A DNA stretch of 64,000 bases from Trichoplusia ni (lineage: Eukaryota > Arthropoda > Insecta > Lepidoptera > Noctuidae), in assembly GCF_003590095.1 (NCBI RefSeq), contig NC_039491.1:124001-188000 (forward strand). The letters run 5' to 3'. The position numbers and the translations under genes were made by a program. Below, in pieces: positions 12,801-26,080 of this stretch (positions are counted from its first letter, which is position 1; the number at the start of each line of letters is the position of its first letter). Below the pieces are notes generated by a model, which saw nothing but the letters and a program-made list of their open reading frames with translations, did no database searches and was not told where the DNA came from.

Positions 12801-15800
12801 CCTTCTTAACGCCGCCCGCGTCCTCTGCTTCCTCGCCTACGAATTCTACCTGAGAGGAGTTTGAGAATGTATTTTTTTACACAATAAAATTAGAAATTGT
12901 TTGCTTTACTCCAACTTAGTTGTGTAGAAATAACAGGTAAGAAGGTTGTATTTATATATTTTATTTGAGACTAATATTAACAAACAAAAGCAAAATAAGT
13001 ATTCATATTATTAAATAAACACCTGTACGATAGGTTAATCATTTAATTTGGGACTGGGGCTGGCTAGCGAACTTCTCTCATCTTAATCAAAATGTGTGAC
13101 AAGGTTGCTCGCTATTAACTCTTTCAAAAATGCCGTTATTTTTAGACAATCAGCTCTCTTTGTCTCACCACAGAGTGATGTCAAATGTGTATATTAAAGG
13201 ACTTAAAAATAAAAAGAATAAACAAAACTTACTCTAAGCGGCTTCTTCAACTGCGACGTCTCATGATTACTGATCTGCGTCATCGTATCTCTAACAATAT
13301 GATTTCTCGAAACAGTAAGGTTGAGGAACTGGTCTCTCTGGTATTCATACGTGGGGTCCATGAACAACCTTGTGAATATCTGTGTCGCAGCTCTGCTTAT
13401 AGCTATCTGCATTTGTAACTGTTGATCTATTTTGAGGAGTAACGATTTGCATTGGACGTCGAAAAGGAAGGCGTAGTTACACATGTGCGGGTGTGCCGAC
13501 TGTGGAGATAACAATTAGAATTAGTTTACTCTTGAAAAACTAAGCTTTTAAATACATGTTTTTCCAGTGCTGGGTTTAATAAAATTAAATAAAGTCTTTA
13601 GTGTATGCCACACATCAAGTGTTATGATTCCCTCGTCGTTTAATAAAACACAAACAAACAGCCTTTCACAAACTGGACGGATAACTTGTTGATAATAATG
13701 TATGGGAATATCGAAATCATAAACCCACTTAACAAAGTTGCCAGTACTCTCTTGTGAAAAAAATAACCAATATTTGTCGAGAAACGTACCGCATGATCTG
13801 AAAGCCAGTTGATATAATCGGTAGCGATGTCTACGTGGTCACACAAGTCCTCTATGTAAAAACATTCCGCTGGTATTTTCGGGTTCTTTGGATTCGTAAA
13901 GTTTATTTTGTTCAGTGACGATAAAGCGTTTAGGATTTGTATAATGCTATGTGTGAAGTATATTTTCTGTAATAGAACACAAAAAAATGTTTGAAATAAA
14001 TTTTGGTTTAACATAATCATTTATTTTAGTTGAATTAGTTTACGATGACTTTTTTATTTCGTGCAAAAGGAAACACTTTAAATATGATCTGCTGCATCGT
14101 TAGAGTCAAAATTTTTGTCAACTGATAAAATCAAGTATTTCTTTTTTATATTTCGACCCAATCATTTATTAACCAACTTTTTCAATTTTGTGTACACAGT
14201 TCAATTGCACTCGCAAACACTCCGACCCCTCCCCGTGTGGTACGTTACCTTATTAGCGCGTACTGTAGGCTGCATAAGTTCATACACGATAACACTTTTG
14301 AATATGTCTACGAGCATTTCAAAGTATTCTGGGGTTTGCGCCTCCCACCAAAGGTTCACTATCCTCTGTGGGTGCGTTGACAGGTTGTTGAACGCTTCCG
14401 CGAATGGACCCTGTACACAATAACATCATATTTAAAAATATACTTTTTTTATGAAATTTAGCAATACTTGCTATTTTGGATGCATAGAAGAATGCAAAAA
14501 TCTTAAGCTTTTTCTGCATCTTTCTGTATTGCTTTTCACATAGCTTACTGTTAACTTAGCACCTTAAACCAGGAAATGATAGTCTGGCATTGCAAATACA
14601 TCTATGCAATGGTCTTGTTTTTTTTTACATTTTATTGCAGTTAGCCTGATCGTTCACTGTATGTTACTGTATTTACCTGTAATTCAGCATGTCGACGTGG
14701 ATTCCGCATCTCGTGGTACAATGGCAAGATTAAAAACATTCTGAGCGCTTCTGCGTCGGGCGGCGACACTTTCATCTTCATTATAATGTTTTCTGTCAAA
14801 TGATTAAAAATCTGAAACGAAATGCAACGTATAAAAAAATATTTTTGACAACTGTGTGTGACAAATGAAGTGTTTGCACCGTCTATAAATTAGCCGTATA
14901 ACATTTTACACATTGTCCATTAACTGTCTCAGTGCCGCTACCATGAGTTTCCAAAAGACTACTATAGTCAATGACAAAGCGAAATGTCGTCCTTTCTTAC
15001 ACAGTGCTTTTTAGCTGTGTCCCACTGCAGTGCAAATGTCCCGTTTCATATTTTTTTTTAATAATTTATTCCAGTCTTACAGTGTTAAAACACATTAAAA
15101 ATAAAACACCAGTAACTCACAAGTTCTTTGATTGTAGTATTTTCAAATCTGCTAACTAACGTGAAGGCCTCCTCCGCTTTCCTGAGGTCGACGCCGGGCA
15201 CCTTCGTGTTGCACCCGAAGTGGGCGTTGTTCGGCGCTAGGAACGAACTGTTCAAACACGCCAGAGAACCGAACACCGTCTCTAGGTACGCCAGTAGGTC
15301 CTGTTGAAAATGTTAAATTATTTGTTGTAGTTACTATTAAGTGGTTGTTGTCTAATTTTAATAAAAAAATATTAATGTCGATAAATGACTGGTAGATCTT
15401 AATCGAGCGTGCGACAAGCTGTTTTTTGTAATCTAAAAGTCCCTTTAAGAATAACACGTATCTTTTTCACACAATGAGCAGTATCCTGAATGCTTTAAGT
15501 ATTTTTTTGATACGATTAACCAGATTAAACATTTTTACATTCAATTTAAAAGTTTGGATTTACTGCATTAGTTAAAATTATATCACTTTGAAACAACAGA
15601 AAAAAACTATGTAGGATCTTAACTGTCGAACAAAACAGGAAAGTATAATCCGGTAATAGTTTTATTTATTTTATTACCGATCACAGCCAATCAACAAAAC
15701 CTAAACATTCAGCTCACCTGATTAACAACATCGCTGTCTTTAAACACTTCGCAGGCAGCTAACTTCGGTATAGTCAGCGTGAGGATTTGTTTCCTATGGT

Positions 15801-18800
15801 CCGCGGTCCGGAAGTCAATAGGTCCGGACCTGTCATGGTCGATTATAAGGAAACTGTGGTCGCCGCCCGCGAACACCTTGATCGGCCCTTTGAAGATCTC
15901 TTGTGTAAACTGCAAAAGATATTTTATTGCTATCATTTTTAGTTGATGAGGTAAAATGTATATTTGAATCTAATCAAGCTTGAGGCATTATACGTTTCAG
16001 CCGCTTTCCCAGCCGATGATTTGTTCTCATTGCCAAGGAGGTAGTTACATTAAAAGTTTGTCTATGGAAGATAAAATAGTAAGGATACTCATTCTTTTTT
16101 AGATTCAAATATACATCTTGTAAAAATATATAATAGAACAATTGATAATGTTTTTGTTTAAAGACCACATTTATACATGTATTGTAATTGTGATTTTTAG
16201 TATATTCTTATTATTTACATTACAATACCATCCTAAGTTTGTGTGTGGGTTAGACAGAAGACAAACCAACTTATTTGTCATATATTGTATTGACAAACAA
16301 AGAATAGGTTAACTGGTTTTTCGCTGACGATCCGCACTGATGGATCAATATGTATGTAGTTATCAAATACCGCATACATTTCGGCGTCTGCGCTGACGGC
16401 CCGCGTGCGTTCGGCGCGAGTCTAAAACCAGCCATACAGAGGTCGGTCATATTTCGAATATCGCTTCTGTACATGGAGATCAATAATTGTCCAAGAATCC
16501 AGAACGGTTTCAAATAAAACATTTTATTTGCCATTTAAATTTAAATTGGCTGAATTGCTTAGTATTTTTTATTTGATTTACTGTGGCTTTCTTGAAAATT
16601 ATTCATTTCCATTATTATTCAAAATATGACAGGGCCCTGTTTGAAAACGTTGAATTTCAGTATAACCATATTATTTTTTAAAGTGATTGTCTTCTGTTTA
16701 AAAACGTAGACAAATAAATAACCCCTCAAGATAGAATGATTGGAATGGTCTATTTTCTCATGCAAAATGCAATGCAATGTTTTGATGTTTTACTCGTCTT
16801 GTGCTTGTTTAAAACCATGGTGCTTGTTTAAGCCCTCCGTTATTAAGAACGAGCCAGTAATTATGCCTTTCAGACTGCACAGATAGCAGTGCTATAGGTA
16901 ACCAATTCAAATAGGCCATAAAAATGACCGACTATTACTTGTTCTGAATCTGGGTGTTTGTACGTGCAACTGGAATGTTTGAGACTCATGGATAAAATTC
17001 ATTACAACAGGGGACATTTTATTTTTTTAATTCATCGAATCCTCACAACACCCACAGCAGTCCGTTCGCATTTCGGGCTCATCTGCAATATTGCGGATAG
17101 AGGGGTCGATAACAATTATAGTTATATCGAAAGTTATATCCGAAAGGTAAGTTCAATAAATAGAACTTGGTCATTTTGACCAGAAATTACATTGCCTTAT
17201 TAACACATACGTTTTTCTTTCACACAGATACACTCCTACACGTAAAATACTGCTCTCTATCGAGCCAGGAGATAAAGGACTAATCTAAAACACTAACTAC
17301 TCACATCGTAAACTACAAAAAACAATACTTTAAAAAGAAGTAGATGTAAGCCATTTTCTACAGAGTCTAAAAAAACTATTTGTTATTAACATAAATACAG
17401 AGTTAGAAACTAAAATGCGGCGGGTTATATACACATAACATTACATAAAACAAAACTCTTTCAATGATTATCCTAAAATCCAGATTAAGGAGTTTTTAAC
17501 CCTGTATTTTTCTTTCTAAATCTTACTACTGTACTATAATGGTACAAGCTACAGACTAAAGTGATTTGATGATTAAACATAATACTATAACGTTATTAAA
17601 TATACAGATGACTCAACATTTAGTTTGGAACCGCCCGCGCTGCTATTGCGTGGAATTGACATCGCGCCTTCGACTTTCGCTTTCTTCTTAAGCTGAACAA
17701 TAATATTTAAAGTTAATAACCTGTATGAGGCTATTACAATACACATAAAAATAGCTCTTATTATTAAACGGATACGGGGTATAATCTTTTAACTGTATGT
17801 CGATGCTGGGATTTTTTTTTAAATACAGTCTTGTTGTACAAATGTTTAGTGTCTTTGCATCATTCATATTCCTGGTGCGTCAGAAATTATTAGGTATTTG
17901 AAGGCAAAATCTTTAGTCTCTTATTTCATGTAATATTTCCCAGCACTGACCACAGTCTGTGCTCAGATCATACCACGAGAGTAAAAATAAACACTGGCTG
18001 CTTCCAATTTTGGCGAAGTTTGAATCATAACTTGAGAAAAAGCGATGTTGAAAATATAAATAAAGGTTGAATCAAGTTAAAGACATACTTTTTTATCGAA
18101 TCTTCGCCGAAATTCAAAACAACACAAAAAAAGGTTCATCATCGATATTTCGATTTGGATTGAACCAATGATCTTTTCCTCACAGCCAAAGAGGTAGTTA
18201 TCCTCTTATGACTGATATAAGTAACAAAACTTGTAACTTAGGGCCAGTACCGCCATTGTTGAGTCATAAGAGTTCAGATGAAGAAAGGAAAAATTATAAA
18301 AATACTTAAATGGTAACATATGCTAACAGTGCCAATAAAGATAGACGTGCACAAGAAACTAAAACTATCTAATACAGAGATATGATGAACGGGAATTACT
18401 ATGAAATATTTACCTTACTCTGGCCAGCGATTTCAGTCTGTATTGACAATAATGAAACGTTATGAGAGGGAATACTCATATGTAGCTACTATCTGGCACT
18501 GCTAAACAAAATTTTAAGTTTATTCCTTAAACTTATTTGATTTGTTTGCGAAAGAACTGTATAATGCTGATCGCACATTCGCCCACACCGCATACGTCGT
18601 ACGACGCGTACAACACGTGCGGCGCGTAAAGCACGATAGAAACGACGGTAGAAATGAATGGGCGACCAGTTAAAGCGTTCATAAGTATAATGTAATGAGG
18701 CACTTTTACTGCAGAACCAAAAACTGACTCACACTGCGACTTCGGCTGGTTAAAATAAATAAAAGAAAAGAGAAAAGACAAAGCTCCATTAGGTGTAGTA

Positions 18801-21800
18801 CGGTATGTGTACTGACCGGCGACTCGTCGCTGGGCGCGAAGGGCACGGGCGTGGGCACGAGCGCGAAGGCCATGTGCGGGCAGCCCAGCTGGCCGCGCGC
18901 GCCGTAGCCGCACGCCAGGATGCGCTCCCCCACGCGGCACAGCACGTGGCGCCGCCCGCACGCCACCTGCGTCACTGTGCTACCCATTAGCTCCATTATC
19001 TGGAACAACCACCGACCTGCTGAGGCACACATACTCAGATAATCTCAATTCAGCCTATCGAGCTCCACTGCTGGACATAGGCTTCCCCTAAATTGCACCA
19101 GCATCCAGCATCCAGCTCAAGCCATCTTTTTTAGGTCCAACAGACAACGTTTGTCGATTCATGAATAGAATACGTACAATAAGCACATTCTTACACATAG
19201 TACTTAAATATACCCTACAACACCTCAACCGACCTTAGGCTTTCTCTTCAAGGAAAAATATTTTTTCTGTTTCAATGCCTCTTTTTTTGCTTCGTCACGT
19301 AGCAAGGACGACATAAAAACGCCAAGTTTATTTAGACCGCAATCAATTCGATTTTTACTACGATTACTATTGTGTCGATTTCGTACTTCGCGGTAGCGGT
19401 GACACACAGCATTATGTGTACATTGTGTACCTACAGTCTATTAAAACTAGCTGTCGTCATATTTATAATATAGTGACTGTCGAAACTCGACTTGCGAAAA
19501 ATGGTTTTATGAATTTTCTCAATCAAAAGTATGATAAGAGAACCAAACACCATAATCTTGTTTTTTACACGATTTAAAAAAAAAAATTATAAACCTATTG
19601 AAATAAAACCAGCATATGATTATTTTAACATAACACTAAAGATAAGGTCATTGCTCTTACTGCATTAAATTCCAATAAATTTAAATCCATAACGGCTTGT
19701 TTTGTAGTGGGCGAATCGAGACATCCTTAATCCTGCTAACATTATAAACACAAAAGTTTATAAGTACAGATTTATGGATGTTTGTTCCTCTTCCACGCAA
19801 AAACCACTGAATGGATTTAGACGAAACTTGATAAACAGATAGACAGTTTATGACCAAGATTAAATTATATAGATATGTCTTAATCTTGGTTATAAACTTT
19901 CAAAAAGTTTTTTTATCCCGATTTTATGTTTTCGTGGGATTATTTTCGATTTGCAACATTTGTATTTAATTTGGAGATGGTACCTTTCTAGGCACGAGTT
20001 CGTCCTTGGTGGTGCCATGGCCGGTCTGGCCGTACTCGCTCGTCCCGCACGTGAACACGCCGCCGTCCAACGTGAGGAACACTGTGAAGTCTTCGCCACA
20101 TGCTATGTGACATACCTAAAACAATAAACACGTCATATTGACTATAATGTTGTTGTCAATGTATAGAAACCCAATTGACCAATACATTTAAATGTGTCAA
20201 GACTGCCTTTTGAGTAAAATTAAGGCCACGTCAGTCACCGGTGACCGAAGATCTATTACGAATAATAACTCGAAACTATACTGCACGCTCACACCACACC
20301 AAACCCACTGAGCGCGACGTATCGCGGGTTCGATCCCCGCGTATGACAAGCATTTGTGTGATCCACGAATGCTTGTTCTGAGTCTGGGTGTCTTTGTGCA
20401 TGTGATTTGTATTTTTGTAAAACCCCCGAGACACAAGGATTAAATTTCTTACTGCGGGAGTCGTATTAAAAAAAATACATAACTTCAATACAATAATGTT
20501 GGGGGCGAATATCATAACAGTAAAGGATGACCTCACCTTAACATTTCTTAAAACTTTTAGATGTGATGGGTAGCACTTGTTTTCTCTGTCTTGAAGACCC
20601 AGCTGGCCGTGAGTATTTTTGCCCCAACCAAATACGGCACCAGATCTGCAAAGTTGAAAATGAATATTAATTACATTACTAATTACATTTTCTTATTTTA
20701 GGATTGAGCGGGTGCAAAAGAGTAAAAATACTTTTTTTCAGGATTGCATGTTGTTATTAAATGATATTTCCTATCATCTTCATTACTATCTTTATAAACT
20801 GACCTTTATAGAGTGTAACATAAGGCCAATAAATAATTTATTGTGATAATCAAATGATTCTACTATTATTTTTAGTATTTTTATGGCATGTTCTTTCAAA
20901 AAAGGTTTAATACTGTATCATGTTACGCACCATTAAAATAAAACAAACATGAAACAGGTAATTTATGTGCAGAATAAACATCTGTTTTACAGAGGGAGTT
21001 TATTTTGTACTGGTGAATGTATAGCTGCACTTATTATTATGTAATTCCTTATTTGTTTCACATAAAATTGTTTTCTGATTAGAGCTTGCTTAAAATGATC
21101 GTTAATGCTCGTGCGTGATTTTAGACTATTATATCCGACCTTCAGCGTGCAGTCTTCGATCGAATCAGTAAAAATATGATATTGAACTGACTGTGCCTGC
21201 AAGGTCTTTACCTCCTACTACCGGCTACAACCGACTGAAATCTATACAATAAATAGAGAAATAAATTGCATTTGTTACTTACTTAGATAAGGCAAATGTG
21301 TGGTTGCTGCCGCAAGCGATCAGCGCTATAGGAACACCGAGTAGCGAGGTGATTGGTTGCGGAATCATTTCTTTGTTCGACATCGTGCCAAGACCACACT
21401 GGCCATAACTGTTTGCACCCCAAGAGTAAAGGTCGCCATCTAAAATGTAACAGTACGTTTAACAATCTGGAACCGTATACGTTATATTCTTAGTTCCTTG
21501 CAATTAGGAAGCAATAAAGTGTGGGCGAATCTAATGCTGTCCGTTGTCAGTAATTCAACAATTCAAGTGCTACTTAGTAGCCCAATTTGAGTAAATAACT
21601 TTTTGATATCATTTTGATCGTCTTATGTCACAGAAATTATAATTTGTGTATGAAACTGACTATCAAATAACACGAACGCTGACAGAGCGGAGAGATATCG
21701 ATCAACCGCAAAGCGTTGTGGTAAAACAAAAAGATTGACGTAGCAAAATTCAGTTTGTATGAAAAAATCCAAGGCACGTTCTGGTAATCTAAAACCACAT

Positions 21801-24800
21801 AGCGACACTTTGTTCCAAGAGCGGTTCCGGTCTTTGATTGTTACTCATATAACTTTGTCTATTCACACAAGTACCAGCGTAAGTATATTGCGATTTTCCA
21901 AGAACAAAATTGTTATCCAGGATATCACTAGCGTAATCAAATGGTTCATATAAATACTCACTATTAGTCAACGCTATTGAATGGTATGCGCCACACGCTA
22001 CTTGTATTACATTCTTCGTTGCCAGGCCTTTTACAAACTTGGGCTTGTCCTGGGCATGTGTACCAAGATTACTGCCAAGCTGGCCCATACTGTCGGAGCC
22101 CCAACTGAAAAGCTGGCCCCATTCGTCCAGGGCAACGGAATGCTGCATACCACAATCAACTGATGATATTGTACAGTCTTTGAATGTTTCAACTAGTGCT
22201 GAAATTAACTTTGTAAAGTTACAACATATCCTAGGAGATCGAATTTCATTATATTTGAGGATTGATGTTTTAAGATTCGCCTTTCGCCAGAAGGTTTGCC
22301 TTTTTTACTTAAGTATTGTTGTATTAGGCTACCAAAATATTATTGGGAACAATGTAAGAACTGAACTCAGATGAAAGGTACCTAAAAGAAATCATGGTTA
22401 GTATTATAATTTCAATGATACACATAAATCTAGTTCAAGTTTACACTTCAGGTAAGTTTTTATGTCATTAGCAAGTAAAACTAAAAAACATGATGACAAG
22501 CCAACCCTTAAATGATAATGCATATTATTATGAATAATCATATAAACTCTAGTATCTCTTACAATCATCTTTCACTATCTTATCCAAAACAAGTACAAGT
22601 GGAATATGAAAATAAAATACTACCATTGGCAATGTTTATAATTCACCTTATCAGTTGATTCATATTTATCATAAAAAAAATCCTTGTTAATGGAGACCAT
22701 TGTTACTACTTTGATCTATGTATTAAGAACAAACAGAAAGAAGGTGAGGGTGACACAATGAGCTAGGACAATTTATGCTTTGCTTCCCTTTTCAATACCT
22801 TCTTAAGCATTTGTAAAGTACCTATGCTTATACCAAGCATTCGCCCAGTATGTATACTATGAATCTGTAAAACTGGTATGTTCCCTTTTGGAATCATTTC
22901 TACCATAGCAACAACTGTAAGGACCTGTAGCATTGTGCATTCAGCAATCACTCTTTGCCTGCTTATATTTGTTACCAAACCATTTTATTATTATTTTCTA
23001 CCTTATTTATATATTGATGACTACAAAATCTACAACTAGTGCTCCAGGCAGACATAGCACAGATAAATTCTGACCTTATTCCCGATACTTATTGTATCAA
23101 CTATACCCTACTTTACATAAGTCAAGGTGTAAGTGAATAAATACATTATAAAAAGCAACTTTATCAAAGATTATTCAGTGTTTTGCAGTTTTGCATGTTA
23201 TCTGAATAACATTAACATTTGTGTAGTTTAGTAAACAACACTGTTGAATGGTGTATTGTAAGGAAATTAAGACTTACTACAAAGATATAGAAATTGCCAG
23301 AAACATCTACACTACTATTTTGAAGAGGTGTGAAGGTGTGGATAGTAATGATAGGAACCACTGAATTGATATTGAAAAGTTGTTTTATAGTTTGTTTCAA
23401 TGACTATCCATTGTTTGTAAATGTTGCCGGGTACATTGACCCAAAAAATACCATCTTATGAAGTGGAAATGCATCTTTTAGTTATGAAGGTTTATATACA
23501 TATGTATTTTTTTTATAAATCCTATGTGGGAGTGTAAAAAGCTAGCTTTTCCTCTTCTCTATACCAAAAAAAAACTTTTTCCCAACAAAGTAACAACTCT
23601 AGGCAATTTCTGAATTTATAAGTTAATAACTAGTGCAAGGTCATTGATAACACAGACCAATAGGTACATGATAAAGTAAACCACAATAAACATAATTTTT
23701 CAGACATCCAAAGATACTGGTTATCCTTATTATATTTTACCATGTAAAATTTATGTACACTACACCACTTAAACTCAACACTAAATAAACCATTCATAGT
23801 CTTTTGATGGCATAAACAACTGAAGATAAAGAACCATATTTAAATAAGCACAATTAATAAAAATGTGAATCACAAACACCAATCCCAGTCCAAAAAAAAG
23901 TATTTTAATCAAAGACCTATACTTTTGAATGACTTGTTTGATTGATATGACCCAATTTTAAAACATATACTGATCTCAAACCTGCGTATACAAAATGTGT
24001 GCTATGCTCTATAGAAGTTTTCACATTATTTGTGCTAAGTATATTTTGAATAAAAGGATGTTTTATTATATATATATTAAAGTCTATTTTGTTTTAATGA
24101 TTATCAATTTCTATACCTAGTCTAGGCCAATCTTATGCAATACATTGGAATGTGTTGTCACTTTGATTCAGAATACTTAAATAAACCTTCTTGCTGGTAG
24201 TTAAAGTCTGTTGAGGTAGGAACACTTAAAAAGCCTTAGTTTTTGTACAGTTTATGAAATGGAAAATGAATAGAATAATGTTATTACCTGGAGTCTTTCC
24301 TTCTTTGTGATCTGTGTTGCGTCCCAACTGTCCAACATCATTGTTACCACATGAATACAGGTGGCCACTGTTTGTGAGGTACAGTGAATGGAATTCTCCA
24401 GCGGCTACTGATTTTAAATGATTGCTCTCGCGCCATTTTGAAAGTGTTGGTCTTATTACCTACAAATTTTGAACATAGTTACACATTTTCATTTGTAAGT
24501 ACATGCTAAAGCATGACATCACAAAAGTATTTAAAATTTACAAAAAATCTTTGTACTTAATTGTTTATTGGTTATTTGTAAACATGGTAAATGTAAACAA
24601 AAATTAAATAAATCGATATTTATAAATTAATTTTACTAATTTATCAGTTCAATATATTTAAAAACTACAGAACTCACGTTCGTCTCTTTTATTTTTTGCA
24701 ATTTCACAATTACAACCACAATACTAGACAGCTAATTGATAAGGACAGGATATAATTCGGAATAATTACAGAAACTTTTACGAACTTTGTTTGAGAAACA

Positions 24801-24885
24801 ATTTGTAACTGATACTTACCAAATCAAGAGTATCTGGTCCTTCTATGCATAATTCGTGATGAGTCGCATTACCCCAACAAAACAT
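9858..24885 (-). CDS. HERC4: HERC4-type HECT E3 ubiquitin ligase, complete, 19 exons
   Basis: Coding exons, 5' to 3' on the minus strand: 24885-24820, 24459-24288, 22198-21962, 21439-21283, 20645-20537, 20115-19984, 18999-18817, 15909-15718, 15300-15121, 14811-14677, 14410-14249, 13966-13790, 13499-13233, 12849-12672, 11784-11606, 11191-11000, 10637-10495, 10345-10237, 9998-9858. Phases agree at every joint and give 1,036 aa (human HERC4 about 1,057). The start MFCWGNATHHE matches the family's usual beginning. Residues 1 to about 375 are RCC1 propeller blades (GSDSMGQLG, VACGAYHSIAL, IACGEDFTVFL, LMGSTVTQVACG), though the first blade is degenerate. A helical linker follows. The HECT domain spans about 724-1036, starting at FVGEEAEDAGG and ending in HTCFN, with catalytic Cys1004 and a C-terminal FSLV. 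The enzyme takes ubiquitin on that cysteine and passes it to substrate, in the cytosol (family knowledge). It is head-to-head with ZSWIM8. Confidence 0.95.
12383..12507. repeat. Long imperfect inverted repeat (snap-back element)
   Basis: The core arms 12416-12435 and 12441-12460 are 20 bp with one mismatch around a 5-nt loop. Similarity continues outward with small gaps through AAGTAATAT to the pair GTCTACC (12383-12389) and GGTAGAC (12501-12507). It lies in the HERC4 intron 11785-12671. It could be a MITE remnant or fold-back element; no target-site duplication was confirmed. Confidence 0.6.
16938..16975 (+). repeat. SINE tail fragment
   Basis: The segment around CTTGTTCTGAATCTGGGTGT matches the body of the SINE at 20,283-20,468 (CTTGTTCTGAGTCTGGGTGT). 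Only this short tail is recognisable. It lies in the long HERC4 intron 15910-18816. Confidence 0.4.
19049..19150 (+). repeat. Lepidopteran interspersed repeat fragment
   Basis: It contains TCCACTGCTGGACATAGGCT followed by a CCAGCATCCAGCATCCAGC stutter. From general knowledge, the first motif recurs in interspersed repeats of moths and butterflies. It sits in the HERC4 intron 19000-19983. Confidence 0.45.
19740..19905 (+). repeat. Non-LTR retroelement 3'-end remnant with terminal hairpin
   Basis: The pattern 'aaagtttat..gtttgttcctcttccacgcaaaaaccactgaatggattt' (broken here) is typical of decayed RTE-like 3' ends in insects. It ends in a hairpin whose arms, 19845-19863 and 19880-19898, are 19 bp with one mismatch. 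It lies in a HERC4 intron. Confidence 0.45.
20283..20468 (+). repeat. tRNA-derived SINE, plus orientation
   Basis: It shares CCAAACCCAC, an intact B box (GGGTTCGATCCCCGCGTA), AAGCATTTGTGTGATCCACG and a tail ending CTTACTGCGGGAGTCG with the copy at 8,040-8,206. The A-box end looks degraded. It lies in the HERC4 intron 20116-20536, opposite to the gene. Confidence 0.75.
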
Positions 24886-26080
24886 TTTACTGCTATTATT
24901 TTTCAATGACTTTTAAATTTTACAACTTATGTATAACCTCTACATCCGCTCGAGATCAGTCTGATTGAGAGGTAGTTGGGAATAAAATTATCCTAAGCCA
25001 GCAACTTTACACAGGTAATTTTATTTACAGCATAGTGGATGAAAATAGTACAAAAACATTTTCAAAAAGTCGAGAACAATCTTCAACTTCGGCCTGACGG
25101 TCGTGCTGTCAAAAAGTTTTAATGCGTTCAGTGAATACAAAATTTTATCACAAATCATCACACCATTTTAGACGATTCACTCATTCGACCCAGCAGCAAT
25201 TCCAATTTTTCTTAATTCTTTTATTCTTGTTCTTGTTAATATCGAAATTATTTTTAGGACCTATTCGTAAAGCATTAGTAAGGTCCAAAGCGACTATTAA
25301 CGAAGTTCTTGGGTCTAAATGCCCAAGTTAGAAACATTTGGATGTACAATTTTATTATACTTGTACCATCCATAAAATGTTAGCCCAAAGGACTTTAAGT
25401 ATTTCCTGCGAATTTTCGTTATTAGTTTTTTTACTTAAAATATCGTTTAATTTTTCTTTCTTCCCATTACAAAGTTTGCTTTTGAAAATATTAAGGTTAA
25501 ATTAATTGAAGTACACACAACATGACTATCAAGATCTTCTTTAAATTTCTTATTTTATTTAAATTAATACGTTACAGTACATATTTCAAGATTCAGAAAT
25601 GTAGATTTGAGTAATATTTTTGTTAATAGTGCCTATTTAATAACGAAATAGTTAATTCTTCCTTTTAGTTTCAAGTTACTAACCCGAATATAAACCGACT
25701 CGTCCGATTAGTTTATGGTACTATGGTCAAGATTCTATGGACCGGTTAGGTAGGTGAAGTACCTACAGATAGGTACAAATATACATAGAAAGAATAGGTA
25801 CATATAAGTAGACGGGACGTTGTTCGGCCATATTTGTTATTGTGCTGATGGGGATTTATATATATCGTTTGATTTCAAACTAGAAAGTTTTACATTCTGT
25901 GATGTATTTTGTTTCATTGTATTCTCCTTTTGAAAATTTTTACTTAGTGACATAAAATCATTAAAACCTATAGGAGTTATGTTAACTCAGTGACCGTGGA
26001 TACCCCTTGTGGTAATTCGCTGAAGTGTTGCAGCTTGCAGCGAATTTTATTGAGATATTATTTCAATAAATCTTGCTAAA
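24886..26080. promoter_or_regulatory. Head-to-head intergenic region of HERC4 and ZSWIM8
   Basis: About 1.2 kb separates the two divergent start sites and must hold both promoters and 5' UTRs. I see no clear TATA box at a convincing place. An acceptor-like TTGCAG ends at about 26040, so ZSWIM8 may have a 5' non-coding exon upstream. A short hydrophobic frame at 25122-25331 has no family resemblance. Confidence 0.5.

Noticed and set aside
25122..25331. 69-aa frame with one hydrophobic segment between HERC4 and ZSWIM8
   Set aside because: No family resemblance, AT-driven Phe/Leu content and no promoter or splice support.
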